Shown: one piece after another, positions 1-5,076 of the stretch
Position numbering within the stretch: position 1 is the first letter of the stretch
Layout of the letters: the number at the start of each line of letters is the position of its first letter
Origin: Alphaproteobacteria bacterium
Lineage (GTDB): Bacteria; Pseudomonadota; Alphaproteobacteria; UBA8366
NCBI GenBank assembly: GCA_018665505.1
Contig: JABJCS010000463.1
Coordinates: 1 to 5,076, forward strand
Direction of reading: 5' to 3'
DNA: 5,076 bases
The notes under the pieces: model-generated
Told to the model about the DNA's origin: nothing
Database searches by the model: none
The model's input: only the letters and a program-made list of their open reading frames with translations
Position numbers and translations under genes: made by a program

Positions 1-521
1 GAACGTTTAGCGATCCTCGCCTATCACTCAAAATTTTTCGATCTCAATTATGAAAAGATGGCCAAGTTCGAAAAGTTTCTCGGGGATACGGGATCGGATA
101 AAATCCTTGCCCGGCACCGGGCTGCCGGGAAACCGGAGACCGGTATCGACGAGCGCTATTACCGGGCGGCGAAGCTCCTATTGAATGTAGGCGGCAACGC
201 CATGGCGAGGACCGCTTCACCGACATGCCACTGGAACTGGTCGCGGAGCGCAATCCCTACGGATTGACCTCGGGTGAAGAATTGCCCGTGCGCCTGTTCT
301 ATGAAGGAAAGCCGATTGAGGATATCTTGATCATCGCCTTCGAGAAATCCAACCCTGAAGCCTTGCAAAAACGGCGCACGGATAAGGATGGCCGGGCGAT
401 GATTCCGCTACCGACTTCGGGTGCATGGTTACTCAACGCAGTACATCTGATTGAACCAGCACCGGATGACGGCGTCCACTGGGTCAGCCTATGGGCGTCG
501 ATGACCTTCGAGCGACCCTAG
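1..521 (+). pseudogene. DUF4198 (NikM-like) domain protein, C-terminal part, frameshifted and cut by the window edge
   Basis: Two adjoining + strand frames together read as one protein. Frame 1 runs from base 1 to about 201 (roughly 67 residues, ending ...ERYYRAAKLLLNVGGNA). The frame starting at 204 runs to the TAG at 519-521 (about 105 residues, beginning GEDRFTDMPLELVAERNPY). The combined text shows the recurring C-terminal features of DUF4198 proteins: YxRAAKxLLxVGG, PLELVAERNPY, LPVRLFYEGKP, RTDKDGRAMIPL, WLLNAVHL and WxSLWASMTFE. Such proteins are typically exported and about 250-280 residues long. The family is linked by name to nickel uptake (NikM), but most members have no known function. 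The N-terminus and any signal peptide lie outside the window. The join needs one extra base (or two fewer) near 201-204, so this is a real lesion or a sequence error. Frame 1 alone would stop at 265-267. An independent start at ATG 225 is unlikely, because conserved sequence continues upstream of it. Family assignment is by recalled motifs. Confidence 0.72.
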
Positions 522-524
522 CGA

Positions 525-1304
525 CTACCGGCTAACCCGTCCGGCGGAAACACCACCATCGACCATGTACACGCCGCCAGTACAGAACGAGCTGTCGTCG
601 GAACCGAGGAACAGCATCAATTTCGCAACTTCTTCCGGCTCGCCGTAACGCTGCAAAGGTGTGTGCCGGGCCATCGGCCGGTTCGAGCGGTCGCCGGTCG
701 GCAATCCCGCCTGTTCCTCAATTGACGACATCATCCGCGTGTCGATGGGGGAAGGGTTCACCGTATTGACCCGGATATCGTCGGGTGCCCCTTCCATCGC
801 CGCCGTCCGCATCAAGCCGATTACCGCGTGCTTCGACGTCACATAGGCGGACATGCCGCCGACCGCACGAATACCCGCCGTCGACGACGTAATCACGATG
901 CTACCGCCGCCGCCCTTGCTCATCACCGGCAAAATCGATTTGAGGCCGAGGAAGACCCCCCGCACATTGACGTCGATCACCTTGTCGAACATCTCCAGGG
1001 GATAATCGACTATGGAGGTAATCTGGCCTTCAATCCCGGCGTTGAGGATCGCGATATCTACGCCGCCGAAGCGTTCGACGGTGGCGGCGACAAAGGCTTC
1101 ACTCTCTGCTGGGTCGGCAACGTTCGCGACCATATGCGTTGCATTTTCCTCACCGATCTCCGACACCACGCCCCGTAAAGCGTCGCCGTCGATATCGACG
1201 AGCATGACCTTGCCGCCCTCAGCCGCGAAAAGCTTCGCCGCAGCTTTGCCAATCCCACCGGAACCGCCGGTGATGATCGCGACCTTACCGTCCAATTTAC
1301 CCAT
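525..1304 (-). CDS. Short-chain dehydrogenase/reductase (classical SDR), NAD-dependent oxidoreductase
   Basis: A complete 259-residue protein, the normal length for a classical SDR: a cytoplasmic Rossmann-fold enzyme interconverting an alcohol and a ketone. Visible motifs are the cofactor loop TGGSGGIG (12-19), Asp37 at the end of beta-2 (LVD, favouring NAD(H) over NADP(H)), Asp64 in NVAD, NAG (88-90), Asn113 in DVNVRG, Ser141, and YVTSK with Tyr154 and Lys158. The catalytic tetrad Asn-Ser-Tyr-Lys is therefore complete. The usual PG after beta-6 reads NPSPIDT (183-189), and the C-terminus carries GGVYMVDGG (243-251). The ATG at 1304 is preceded by GGAG at 1311-1314 with a 6-base spacer, which supports this start. 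It is the third and last gene of the minus-strand unit, 40 bases after the amidohydrolase stop, and ends 3 bases from the convergent DUF4198 remnant. Sequence alone does not give the substrate; context suggests an alcohol intermediate made downstream of the Rieske oxygenase. Confidence 0.95.
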   Translation of the reverse strand: MGKLDGKVAIITGGSGGIGKAAAKLFAAEGGKVMLVDIDGDALRGVVSEIGEENATHMVANVADPAESEAFVAATVERFGGVDIAILNAGIEGQITSIVDYPLEMFDKVIDVNVRGVFLGLKSILPVMSKGGGGSIVITSSTAGIRAVGGMSAYVTSKHAVIGLMRTAAMEGAPDDIRVNTVNPSPIDTRMMSSIEEQAGLPTGDRSNRPMARHTPLQRYGEPEEVAKLMLFLGSDDSSFCTGGVYMVDGGVSAGRVSR

Positions 1305-1344
1305 GTTTATCTCCGTTTCTTTTCATTATTGCGCCGTGTCCGAA

Positions 1345-3036
1345 TCAAGCGTCAGCGAAATCTCGCAGCAACTGTCCCGGCCTGCCGCAATCGCGCAGAT
1401 TATCGCCCTGATCGTCGACGGTCCGCACACCATTCACCCATACACCGTGCAATCCGACAGCGGGTGTATCGACCCGCGTGGCACCGGCCGGCAAATCCTG
1501 CACCCGGCGTTTCTCGCCGCGTCCCACTGTCTTGGGATCGAACAGAATCATATCCGCCCAAGCGCCGACGGAGAGACGGCCGCGATCCTTGATCCGGTAA
1601 ATGTCTGCCGCCCGAGAGGTCAGCGCCTGCACCGCGTATTCAAGTGTCATATCCCCCCGGTCGCGCGCCCAATGCCCCATCAAATGCAGGCCGAACCCGG
1701 CATCGCACAGGAACGAGAGATGCGCCCCAGCATCGGAGAGTGTTACCGCCGCTGCCGGATGGCGTAACAGATCAACGACACGGTCTTCGTCCACATTGAA
1801 CAGGAGGCATTCGAACTCCGCCTGCAGATCGTCGGCGAGCCCGAAATCAAGGAACCAGTCCCACGGATCCTTCCCGGCGTCGCGCGCGAGTTTGCCGACA
1901 ATCTTGCCGACCAGATCCGCGTGCTCGGCCTTCCCAACCGACATGATCGTCATGTAGTCCCAATTGTTCGAGGAGAACCGATTGGGCACCCCAGTCGTGT
2001 GCATCTCGTCCTTTAATGCCTGACGGAAGGACGGATCGGCGAGAACACGTTTAAAGGCTTCAGTCCCTTCTGCCTCGATGGCGGGGCGCCAATTGATCAG
2101 CGCCTCCAACGGATAGGGATGCTCCAAAGTGAATTCCATGCCGAGCGGAAAACAGCCAACCTGCGACCACAGCTCCCGTCCCCGCTCGCGCGCGGTTTCG
2201 ATCTCGCCGATTTCTCGGAAGACGCGCTCAGGGTCGCCAGGATCGACAAACATCGCGGCGATCATGACCGGGCGGCCATTCCTCGCCGAGATTTCTTCGA
2301 GCCACGGCACCGTCGTCTTCATCCCCTTGGTCAGCATGAAGGCGCCCTTACCGGCCTCACCAAGAGCACCGGTCAATTCGAACATCTCGTGCTCGTCCGC
2401 GAGACGCGACGGCATTGGAATACCCGCATGACCGTTATGTTGCTCAAGCGTCGATGTAGCGAACCCACAAGCGCCCGCATCCAGGGCTTCCAGCAAGAGG
2501 CGTTTCATCTCTGCTACTTCATCGGCACTGGCCACACGGTCAGAGGCCTCCGCGCCCAGCACCCAGGTGCGGACAGAGGAGTGACCGCAAAAAGCCGCGA
2601 CGTTCGGCACCAAGCCGCGGCGTTCCAACGAATTCATGTAATCCGGAAAGGTTTCGAAATCCCAATCGATCCCTTCGAGCATGGCGTCGAGAGACATGCC
2701 TTCGACATGGGTTAGGTTTTTCAAAATGCGCTCGCGGTCCTGCGGCTTACAGGGTGCGATGGTGAACCCGCAATTGCCGATGACGACCGTCGTCACGCCG
2801 AGGCGATTGGACGGCGTCGCGTAGGGGTCCCAGGTCAATTGAGCGTCAAAATGCGTGTGCAGATCGATAATACCGGGCGCCAGGGTCAGTCCCTCCGCGT
2901 CCACGGTCTCACGCCCCTCTCCCACGGCATCTCCCAAGGCAGCGATGCGCCCGTCACTGACCGCGAGGTCACCCGCGTAAGAAGGTGTCCCCAATCCATC
3001 CACAATGACCGCGTTCTTAATTACCAAATCATGCAT
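1345..3036 (-). CDS. Amidohydrolase family protein, N-acyl-D-amino-acid deacylase (D-aminoacylase)-like, with atypical metal site
   Basis: A 563-residue protein of the amidohydrolase superfamily, close in layout to D-aminoacylases, which cleave N-acyl-D-amino acids or related amides. An N-terminal beta-sandwich part (DLVIKNAVIVDGLGTPSYAG) leads into PGIIDLHTHFD with the metal-binding pair His60 and His62. Then come IGNCGFTIAP with Cys89, a GHSSVR segment (151-156), and VTLSDAGAH (431-439) with the expected catalytic Asp435. The C-terminal return to the small domain (GRLSVGAWADMILFDPKTV...GVWVNGV) is typical. The two histidines that complete the beta-metal site in D-aminoacylase (H220 and H250 in the Alcaligenes enzyme) have no obvious counterpart: the matching segments read AFMLTKG (232-238) and VMIAAMF (257-263). 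Function is therefore uncertain. The frame stays open to an ATG at 3078, but that would overlap the upstream gene. The start at 3036 has a strong AAGGGGGG Shine-Dalgarno 8 bases upstream and begins at the family N-terminus. It lies 14 bases after the Rieske gene and is almost surely co-transcribed. Confidence 0.9.
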   Translation of the reverse strand: MHDLVIKNAVIVDGLGTPSYAGDLAVSDGRIAALGDAVGEGRETVDAEGLTLAPGIIDLHTHFDAQLTWDPYATPSNRLGVTTVVIGNCGFTIAPCKPQDRERILKNLTHVEGMSLDAMLEGIDWDFETFPDYMNSLERRGLVPNVAAFCGHSSVRTWVLGAEASDRVASADEVAEMKRLLLEALDAGACGFATSTLEQHNGHAGIPMPSRLADEHEMFELTGALGEAGKGAFMLTKGMKTTVPWLEEISARNGRPVMIAAMFVDPGDPERVFREIGEIETARERGRELWSQVGCFPLGMEFTLEHPYPLEALINWRPAIEAEGTEAFKRVLADPSFRQALKDEMHTTGVPNRFSSNNWDYMTIMSVGKAEHADLVGKIVGKLARDAGKDPWDWFLDFGLADDLQAEFECLLFNVDEDRVVDLLRHPAAAVTLSDAGAHLSFLCDAGFGLHLMGHWARDRGDMTLEYAVQALTSRAADIYRIKDRGRLSVGAWADMILFDPKTVGRGEKRRVQDLPAGATRVDTPAVGLHGVWVNGVRTVDDQGDNLRDCGRPGQLLRDFADA

Positions 3037-3053
3037 GATACTATCCCCCCTTA
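3037..3053 (-). promoter_or_regulatory. Ribosome binding site of the amidohydrolase, merged with the Rieske stop codon
   Basis: Read on the minus strand, the Rieske stop TAA runs directly into a run of six G, then ATAGTATC and the ATG at 3036. AAGGGGGG is a good Shine-Dalgarno sequence with an 8-base spacer. It settles the start at 3036 instead of 3078. The contact between stop codon and ribosome binding site suggests translational coupling of the two genes; the coupling is inferred. Confidence 0.75.
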
Positions 3054-4199
3054 ATCCAAAACCCGGTCGAGCACCCAATTATCAAAAGCGTGACAGAGAG
3101 TTTCCATATGCGTGTAGCGCGACGCGGCGGAGACCGGGGAGCGCAATCCCTTTTGCTGCTGTTCCACGGCGTCATTGTCCTCCGGCAGGATCACATCCAG
3201 GCGCCGGTAATAGCCTTCCGCCAATTCATCGAAGTCCGGCCGCGTCGTCCGGTCCTTCGGGAAGAAGGATGCGATCGCGACATCGACGCTTTCCGGTCCC
3301 GTCGGCCAGAGTTCGAACAGGAACATGCAGTCGATGGTCCAGGCCATCATCGTCGACGGCAGAATGCACGGATACCAAGTGCCTTCCTGGTAGCGGCCTT
3401 CTAGACTGTCGATGGTGGGAAATCCGCTCTCACCCTCCAGCAATCCACGGCTGCCCTTATGTTGAGTGAAATGGACGACACATTGACCGTCGAATTCCTC
3501 ATGCGTGCGCCGTGCTCGACCAGAGACGTTCTGGCGGTTCAACGTGCCGCCGTGAATGAAGGGGATATGGAGCGAATCGTTGAAATTTTCGAAATGAGTT
3601 TTCCAGTTGGCTTGCACGCCCTCATAGACCTTGCGCCGGGTACAGACCAACGTCTCCGGTGCATAGGATTTGCAGGTTTCGGGCAAGTCGCCGAGCCATT
3701 CCATTAGAGGTGCGGCGGTATCGTCGAAATTTACAAAAAGAAACCCAGCCCACCGCTCCAAGCGCACCGGCAATAGTCCCAAATCGGCGTACCGCAGGTG
3801 CTCGTCTTCCTCGATCAGCGGTGTCGCAAGCAGTGCTCCGTCACGGCCATAAGTCCAGGTATGGTACGGGCAGGTCAGCGCCTTGCAATTGCCCTCGCCC
3901 GACGCGATCCGTGACCCGCGATGGCGGCAGGAATTGTGAAAGGCCCGAATTTCACCGTCATCACCGCGAATAACAATGACCGGCGCCCCGGTAATTTCGA
4001 CGGTAAAGAAATCACCCGGCTCTGGAATACGGCTCTCATGGCCCACATAGTTCCAGACCTTCATGAACACTCGTTCCACCTCGAGCGCGTACCAGCCCGC
4101 CGATGTGTAACACCAATTGGGCAACGGTGTAGCCTCTGCGGCGGGCCGGCGCACGGCTTCGTAATGTTTGGGGTCGAGCAAATTCAGCGGCTCGGTCAT
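3051..4199 (-). CDS. Rieske non-heme iron oxygenase, alpha (catalytic) subunit
   Basis: A 382-residue cytoplasmic oxygenase that uses O2 and electrons from a partner to hydroxylate, or oxidatively demethylate, a small substrate. The Rieske 2Fe-2S centre is complete: C91-R-H93, then 16 residues, then C110-P-Y-H113. The catalytic domain has NWKTHFENFNDSLHIPFIH (198-216). Asp208 is the bridging acid between clusters, and His211 and His216 bind iron. The third ligand is probably Asp341 in LPEDNDAVEQQQKGLRS, eight residues before Gln349 as in related alpha subunits. Overall form resembles the single-component alpha subunits of the GbcA/CntA/choline monooxygenase group and many uncharacterised ring-hydroxylating homologues; I cannot choose a substrate. 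CntA-type enzymes have Glu as the bridging residue, whereas this one keeps Asp. The frame is open to ATG 4247, but the start at 4199 has AGGGAGAGG just upstream and fits the family N-terminus. It is the first gene of the unit; no beta subunit, ferredoxin or reductase gene is nearby. Confidence 0.94.
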   Translation of the reverse strand: MTEPLNLLDPKHYEAVRRPAAEATPLPNWCYTSAGWYALEVERVFMKVWNYVGHESRIPEPGDFFTVEITGAPVIVIRGDDGEIRAFHNSCRHRGSRIASGEGNCKALTCPYHTWTYGRDGALLATPLIEEDEHLRYADLGLLPVRLERWAGFLFVNFDDTAAPLMEWLGDLPETCKSYAPETLVCTRRKVYEGVQANWKTHFENFNDSLHIPFIHGGTLNRQNVSGRARRTHEEFDGQCVVHFTQHKGSRGLLEGESGFPTIDSLEGRYQEGTWYPCILPSTMMAWTIDCMFLFELWPTGPESVDVAIASFFPKDRTTRPDFDELAEGYYRRLDVILPEDNDAVEQQQKGLRSPVSAASRYTHMETLCHAFDNWVLDRVLD

Positions 4200-4202
4200 C
4201 AG

Positions 4203-4211
4203 CCTCTCCCT
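4203..4211 (-). promoter_or_regulatory. Ribosome binding site of the Rieske oxygenase gene
   Basis: On the minus strand AGGGAGAGG stands 3 bases before ATG 4199; its GGGAG core is 6 bases away. It decides the start at 4199 over the in-frame ATG at 4247, which would add 16 residues (MHSADTISLFHSRERL) that do not look like part of the family. Confidence 0.7.
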
Positions 4212-4225
4212 GGAGTGGAACAGCG

Positions 4226-4312
4226 AAATCGTATCAGCCGAGTGCAAGGGCGAACAAGCGAGCCAATTAACTCGCCCACCGTATCACCCTGTCCTCACCT
4301 CGATACGAATTT
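4226..4312. repeat. Inverted repeat AAATCGTATC / GATACGAATTT plus a third CGTATC copy, candidate operator
   Basis: AAATCGTATC at 4226-4235 is nearly the reverse complement of GATACGAATTT at 4302-4312: a perfect 7-base GATACGA arm, then TTT with one extra A. The arms are 66 bases apart. A third core, CCGTATCA, lies between them at 4279-4286 in the same orientation as the first copy, TCGTATCA (4229-4236). All three copies lie within 87 bases of the divergent intergenic region. A regulator-binding role is inferred; no regulator gene is in the window. Confidence 0.4.
4228..4257 (-). promoter_or_regulatory. Possible promoter for the Rieske/amidohydrolase/SDR unit
   Basis: On the minus strand TTGTTC (4257-4252) and TACGAT (4233-4228) are separated by 18 bases. 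They match the sigma-70 consensus at 3 of 6 and 4 of 6 positions. A transcript would start shortly before the Shine-Dalgarno. The -10 box overlaps the TCGTATC repeat at 4229-4235, so a protein binding there could block it. The match is weak and rests on position as much as on sequence. Confidence 0.25.
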
Positions 4313-4363
4313 AGATCGGGACTCGGATGAAGCGACACATAGCAATACTAATTCACCTTCTCG

Positions 4364-4377
4364 GCGGACTTCTCCGC
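4364..4377. other. Short hairpin in the divergent intergenic region
   Basis: GCGGA (4364-4368), loop CTTC, TCCGC (4373-4377) form a perfect 5-base-pair stem with a 4-base loop. On the + strand it is followed by a run of A, so it is not a rho-independent terminator. It could be part of an operator or mean nothing. Confidence 0.35.
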
Positions 4378-4396
4378 AAAAATCAGTAGCAACAAA

Positions 4397-4425
4397 TTGG
4401 AAGCGCAGCCACGCGCCCCTATCTA
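4397..4425 (+). promoter_or_regulatory. Possible promoter for the GST gene
   Basis: TTGGAA (4397-4402) and TATCTA (4420-4425) are 17 bases apart and end about 32 bases before the ATG at 4458. They match the sigma-70 consensus at 4 of 6 and 3 of 6 positions. The spacing and placement are good, but the boxes are weak and other AT-rich hexamers in the region would score similarly. Confidence 0.22.
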
Positions 4426-4457
4426 TTGTGAAGGCATTGCAGAAGGACATAACCGTC

Positions 4458-5076
4458 ATGGCGCCCATCGATCTCTATTTCTGGCCAACTCCCAATGGTT
4501 GGAAGATCACCTTGATGCTCGAAGAGTGCGATCTTCCCTATAACATCTCCTATGTCGATCTTTCGCAAAAGGAGCAGTTCGAGCCGGATTTCCTGAAGAT
4601 TTCTCCGAACGGACGGATGCCCGCCATCGTTGATCCCGACGGCCCTGGCGGTGAGCCAATTTCGATATTTGAATCAGGGGCGATCCTACAGTATCTCGGA
4701 AGCAAAACCGGTCAATTCTATCCGGCGGAACAACGCGCGCGAACCGACGTCGAGCAGTGGCTGTTCTGGCAAATGGGCGGTCTTGGCCCGATGGCGGGAC
4801 AGGCGGCGCATTTCCGCAATTACAAAGCCGACAAGATCGACTATGCCGTCGAACGCTATACGAACGAAGTCATACGTCTCTACGGGGTCATGAACGGACG
4901 GCTCGCAGATCGGGATTTCTTGGCCGGCGATTTCTCCATCGCCGATATGGCGTGTTGGCCTTGGATTCGCGGCTACAAGGCGTATGGGATCGATCTAAAG
5001 GAATTCGCCAATCTTCGCGCCTGGTTCAAACGAGTCGGCGGTCGCCCAGCGGTCGAGCGTGCCGCCAATATCGGCA
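4458..5076 (+). CDS. YfcG/Ure2p-like glutathione S-transferase, cut at its 3' end by the window edge
   Basis: From ATG 4458 an open frame runs to the window edge, giving 206 residues with no stop. YfcG is about 215 residues, so only a few are probably missing. The N-terminus IDLYFWPTPNGWKITLMLEE is characteristic of the YfcG/YghU/Ure2p-like (Nu-class) group. Thr11 and Asn13 stand where other GSTs use Tyr, Ser or Cys to activate glutathione. The thioredoxin fold continues with ISPNGRMPAIVDPDG (cis-Pro55) and the glutathione-binding ESGAILQYL (Glu72, Ser73). The helical domain shows WLFWQMGGLGPMAGQ (101-115) and the N-capping motif FSIADMACWPW (159-169). YfcG-type enzymes have glutathione-dependent disulfide reductase activity and weak classical transferase activity; they are cytoplasmic dimers. 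AAGGA lies upstream of the start (4443-4447) with a 10-base spacer. The gene is divergent from the Rieske unit across 258 bases, so shared regulation is possible. The family call is firm; the physiological substrate is unknown. Confidence 0.93.
   Translation, partial: MAPIDLYFWPTPNGWKITLMLEECDLPYNISYVDLSQKEQFEPDFLKISPNGRMPAIVDPDGPGGEPISIFESGAILQYLGSKTGQFYPAEQRARTDVEQWLFWQMGGLGPMAGQAAHFRNYKADKIDYAVERYTNEVIRLYGVMNGRLADRDFLAGDFSIADMACWPWIRGYKAYGIDLKEFANLRAWFKRVGGRPAVERAANIG

Noticed and set aside
735..760. NPSPIDT in the SDR in place of the usual NPGP
   Set aside because: I recall Ser at this place in other members of this SDR group, and all catalytic residues are present, so it is probably a subfamily trait and not a defect.
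1012..1767. A 251-codon + strand open frame crossing the SDR 5' end and the amidohydrolase 3' end
   Set aside because: It lies antisense to two genes with clear family motifs, its translation is low-complexity and resembles no family, and no ribosome binding site fits. It is a shadow frame.
2119..2715. A 198-codon + strand open frame inside the amidohydrolase
   Set aside because: It is antisense to a strongly supported gene, rich in Arg and His as expected for a reverse-frame reading, and has no recognisable domain.
3037..3078. An upstream in-frame start for the amidohydrolase at 3078 (extension MGARPGFGLRGDSI)
   Set aside because: It would overlap the Rieske coding end, and the extension is not family-like. 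The ATG at 3036 has a strong Shine-Dalgarno and begins at the normal N-terminal strand.
3005..3469. A 154-codon + strand open frame over the Rieske 3' end
   Set aside because: It is antisense to the oxygenase, with Pro/Arg/Ser-rich text typical of a shadow frame.
4200..4247. An upstream in-frame start for the Rieske gene at 4247
   Set aside because: The ATG at 4199 has AGGGAGAGG directly upstream and a family-like N-terminus. The 16 added residues show no homology signal and would cover the probable promoter.
4364..4380. The intergenic hairpin read as an intrinsic terminator
   Set aside because: The stem has only 5 base pairs. On the + strand it is followed by A, not T. On the minus strand the T run lies before the stem, not after it.
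1..5076. Mobile elements, CRISPR arrays, tRNA or rRNA genes, toxin-antitoxin pairs
   Set aside because: I saw no transposase motifs, terminal inverted repeats, regularly spaced direct repeats or RNA gene signatures on either strand.

Overview
This is a compact bacterial window, moderately GC-rich, with very short intergenic gaps. The gene set is a Rieske oxygenase, a D-aminoacylase-type amidohydrolase, a short-chain dehydrogenase, a YfcG-like glutathione S-transferase (GST) and a DUF4198 protein. That combination points to a metabolically versatile proteobacterium, most likely an alphaproteobacterium. The lineage is inferred from gene content and codon style only. No ribosomal or other marker gene is present to confirm it.

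Layout. (1) Positions 1-521, + strand: the C-terminal part of a DUF4198 (NikM-like) protein. It enters from outside the window and is split by a one-base frameshift near 201-204. (2) Positions 525-4199, - strand: a tight three-gene unit transcribed right to left. The order is Rieske oxygenase alpha subunit (4199-3051), amidohydrolase (3036-1345) and classical SDR (1304-525). The gaps are 14 and 40 bases, and each gene has its own Shine-Dalgarno sequence. The unit runs head-on into the DUF4198 remnant with only 3 bases between the two stop codons. (3) Positions 4200-4457: a 258-base divergent regulatory region holding three copies of a CGTATC core and a small hairpin. (4) Positions 4458 to the right edge, + strand: a nearly complete YfcG/Ure2p-like GST.

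How the genes may work together. The three minus-strand genes look like a small catabolic or tailoring operon: oxygenation by the Rieske enzyme, hydrolysis of an amide or cyclic imide-like bond by the amidohydrolase, and NAD-dependent oxidation of an alcohol (or the reverse) by the SDR. The divergent GST could handle reactive or disulfide by-products and may share control through the common intergenic region. The substrate cannot be read from the sequence. No ferredoxin, reductase, transporter or regulator is in the window.

The points most worth following are the amidohydrolase, which keeps the HxH, Cys and Asp of D-aminoacylases but appears to lack both other metal-binding histidines, the undescribed oxygenase/amidohydrolase/SDR cassette, and the repeated element in the divergent promoter region. 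I found no RNA genes, mobile elements, CRISPR arrays or strong intrinsic terminators.
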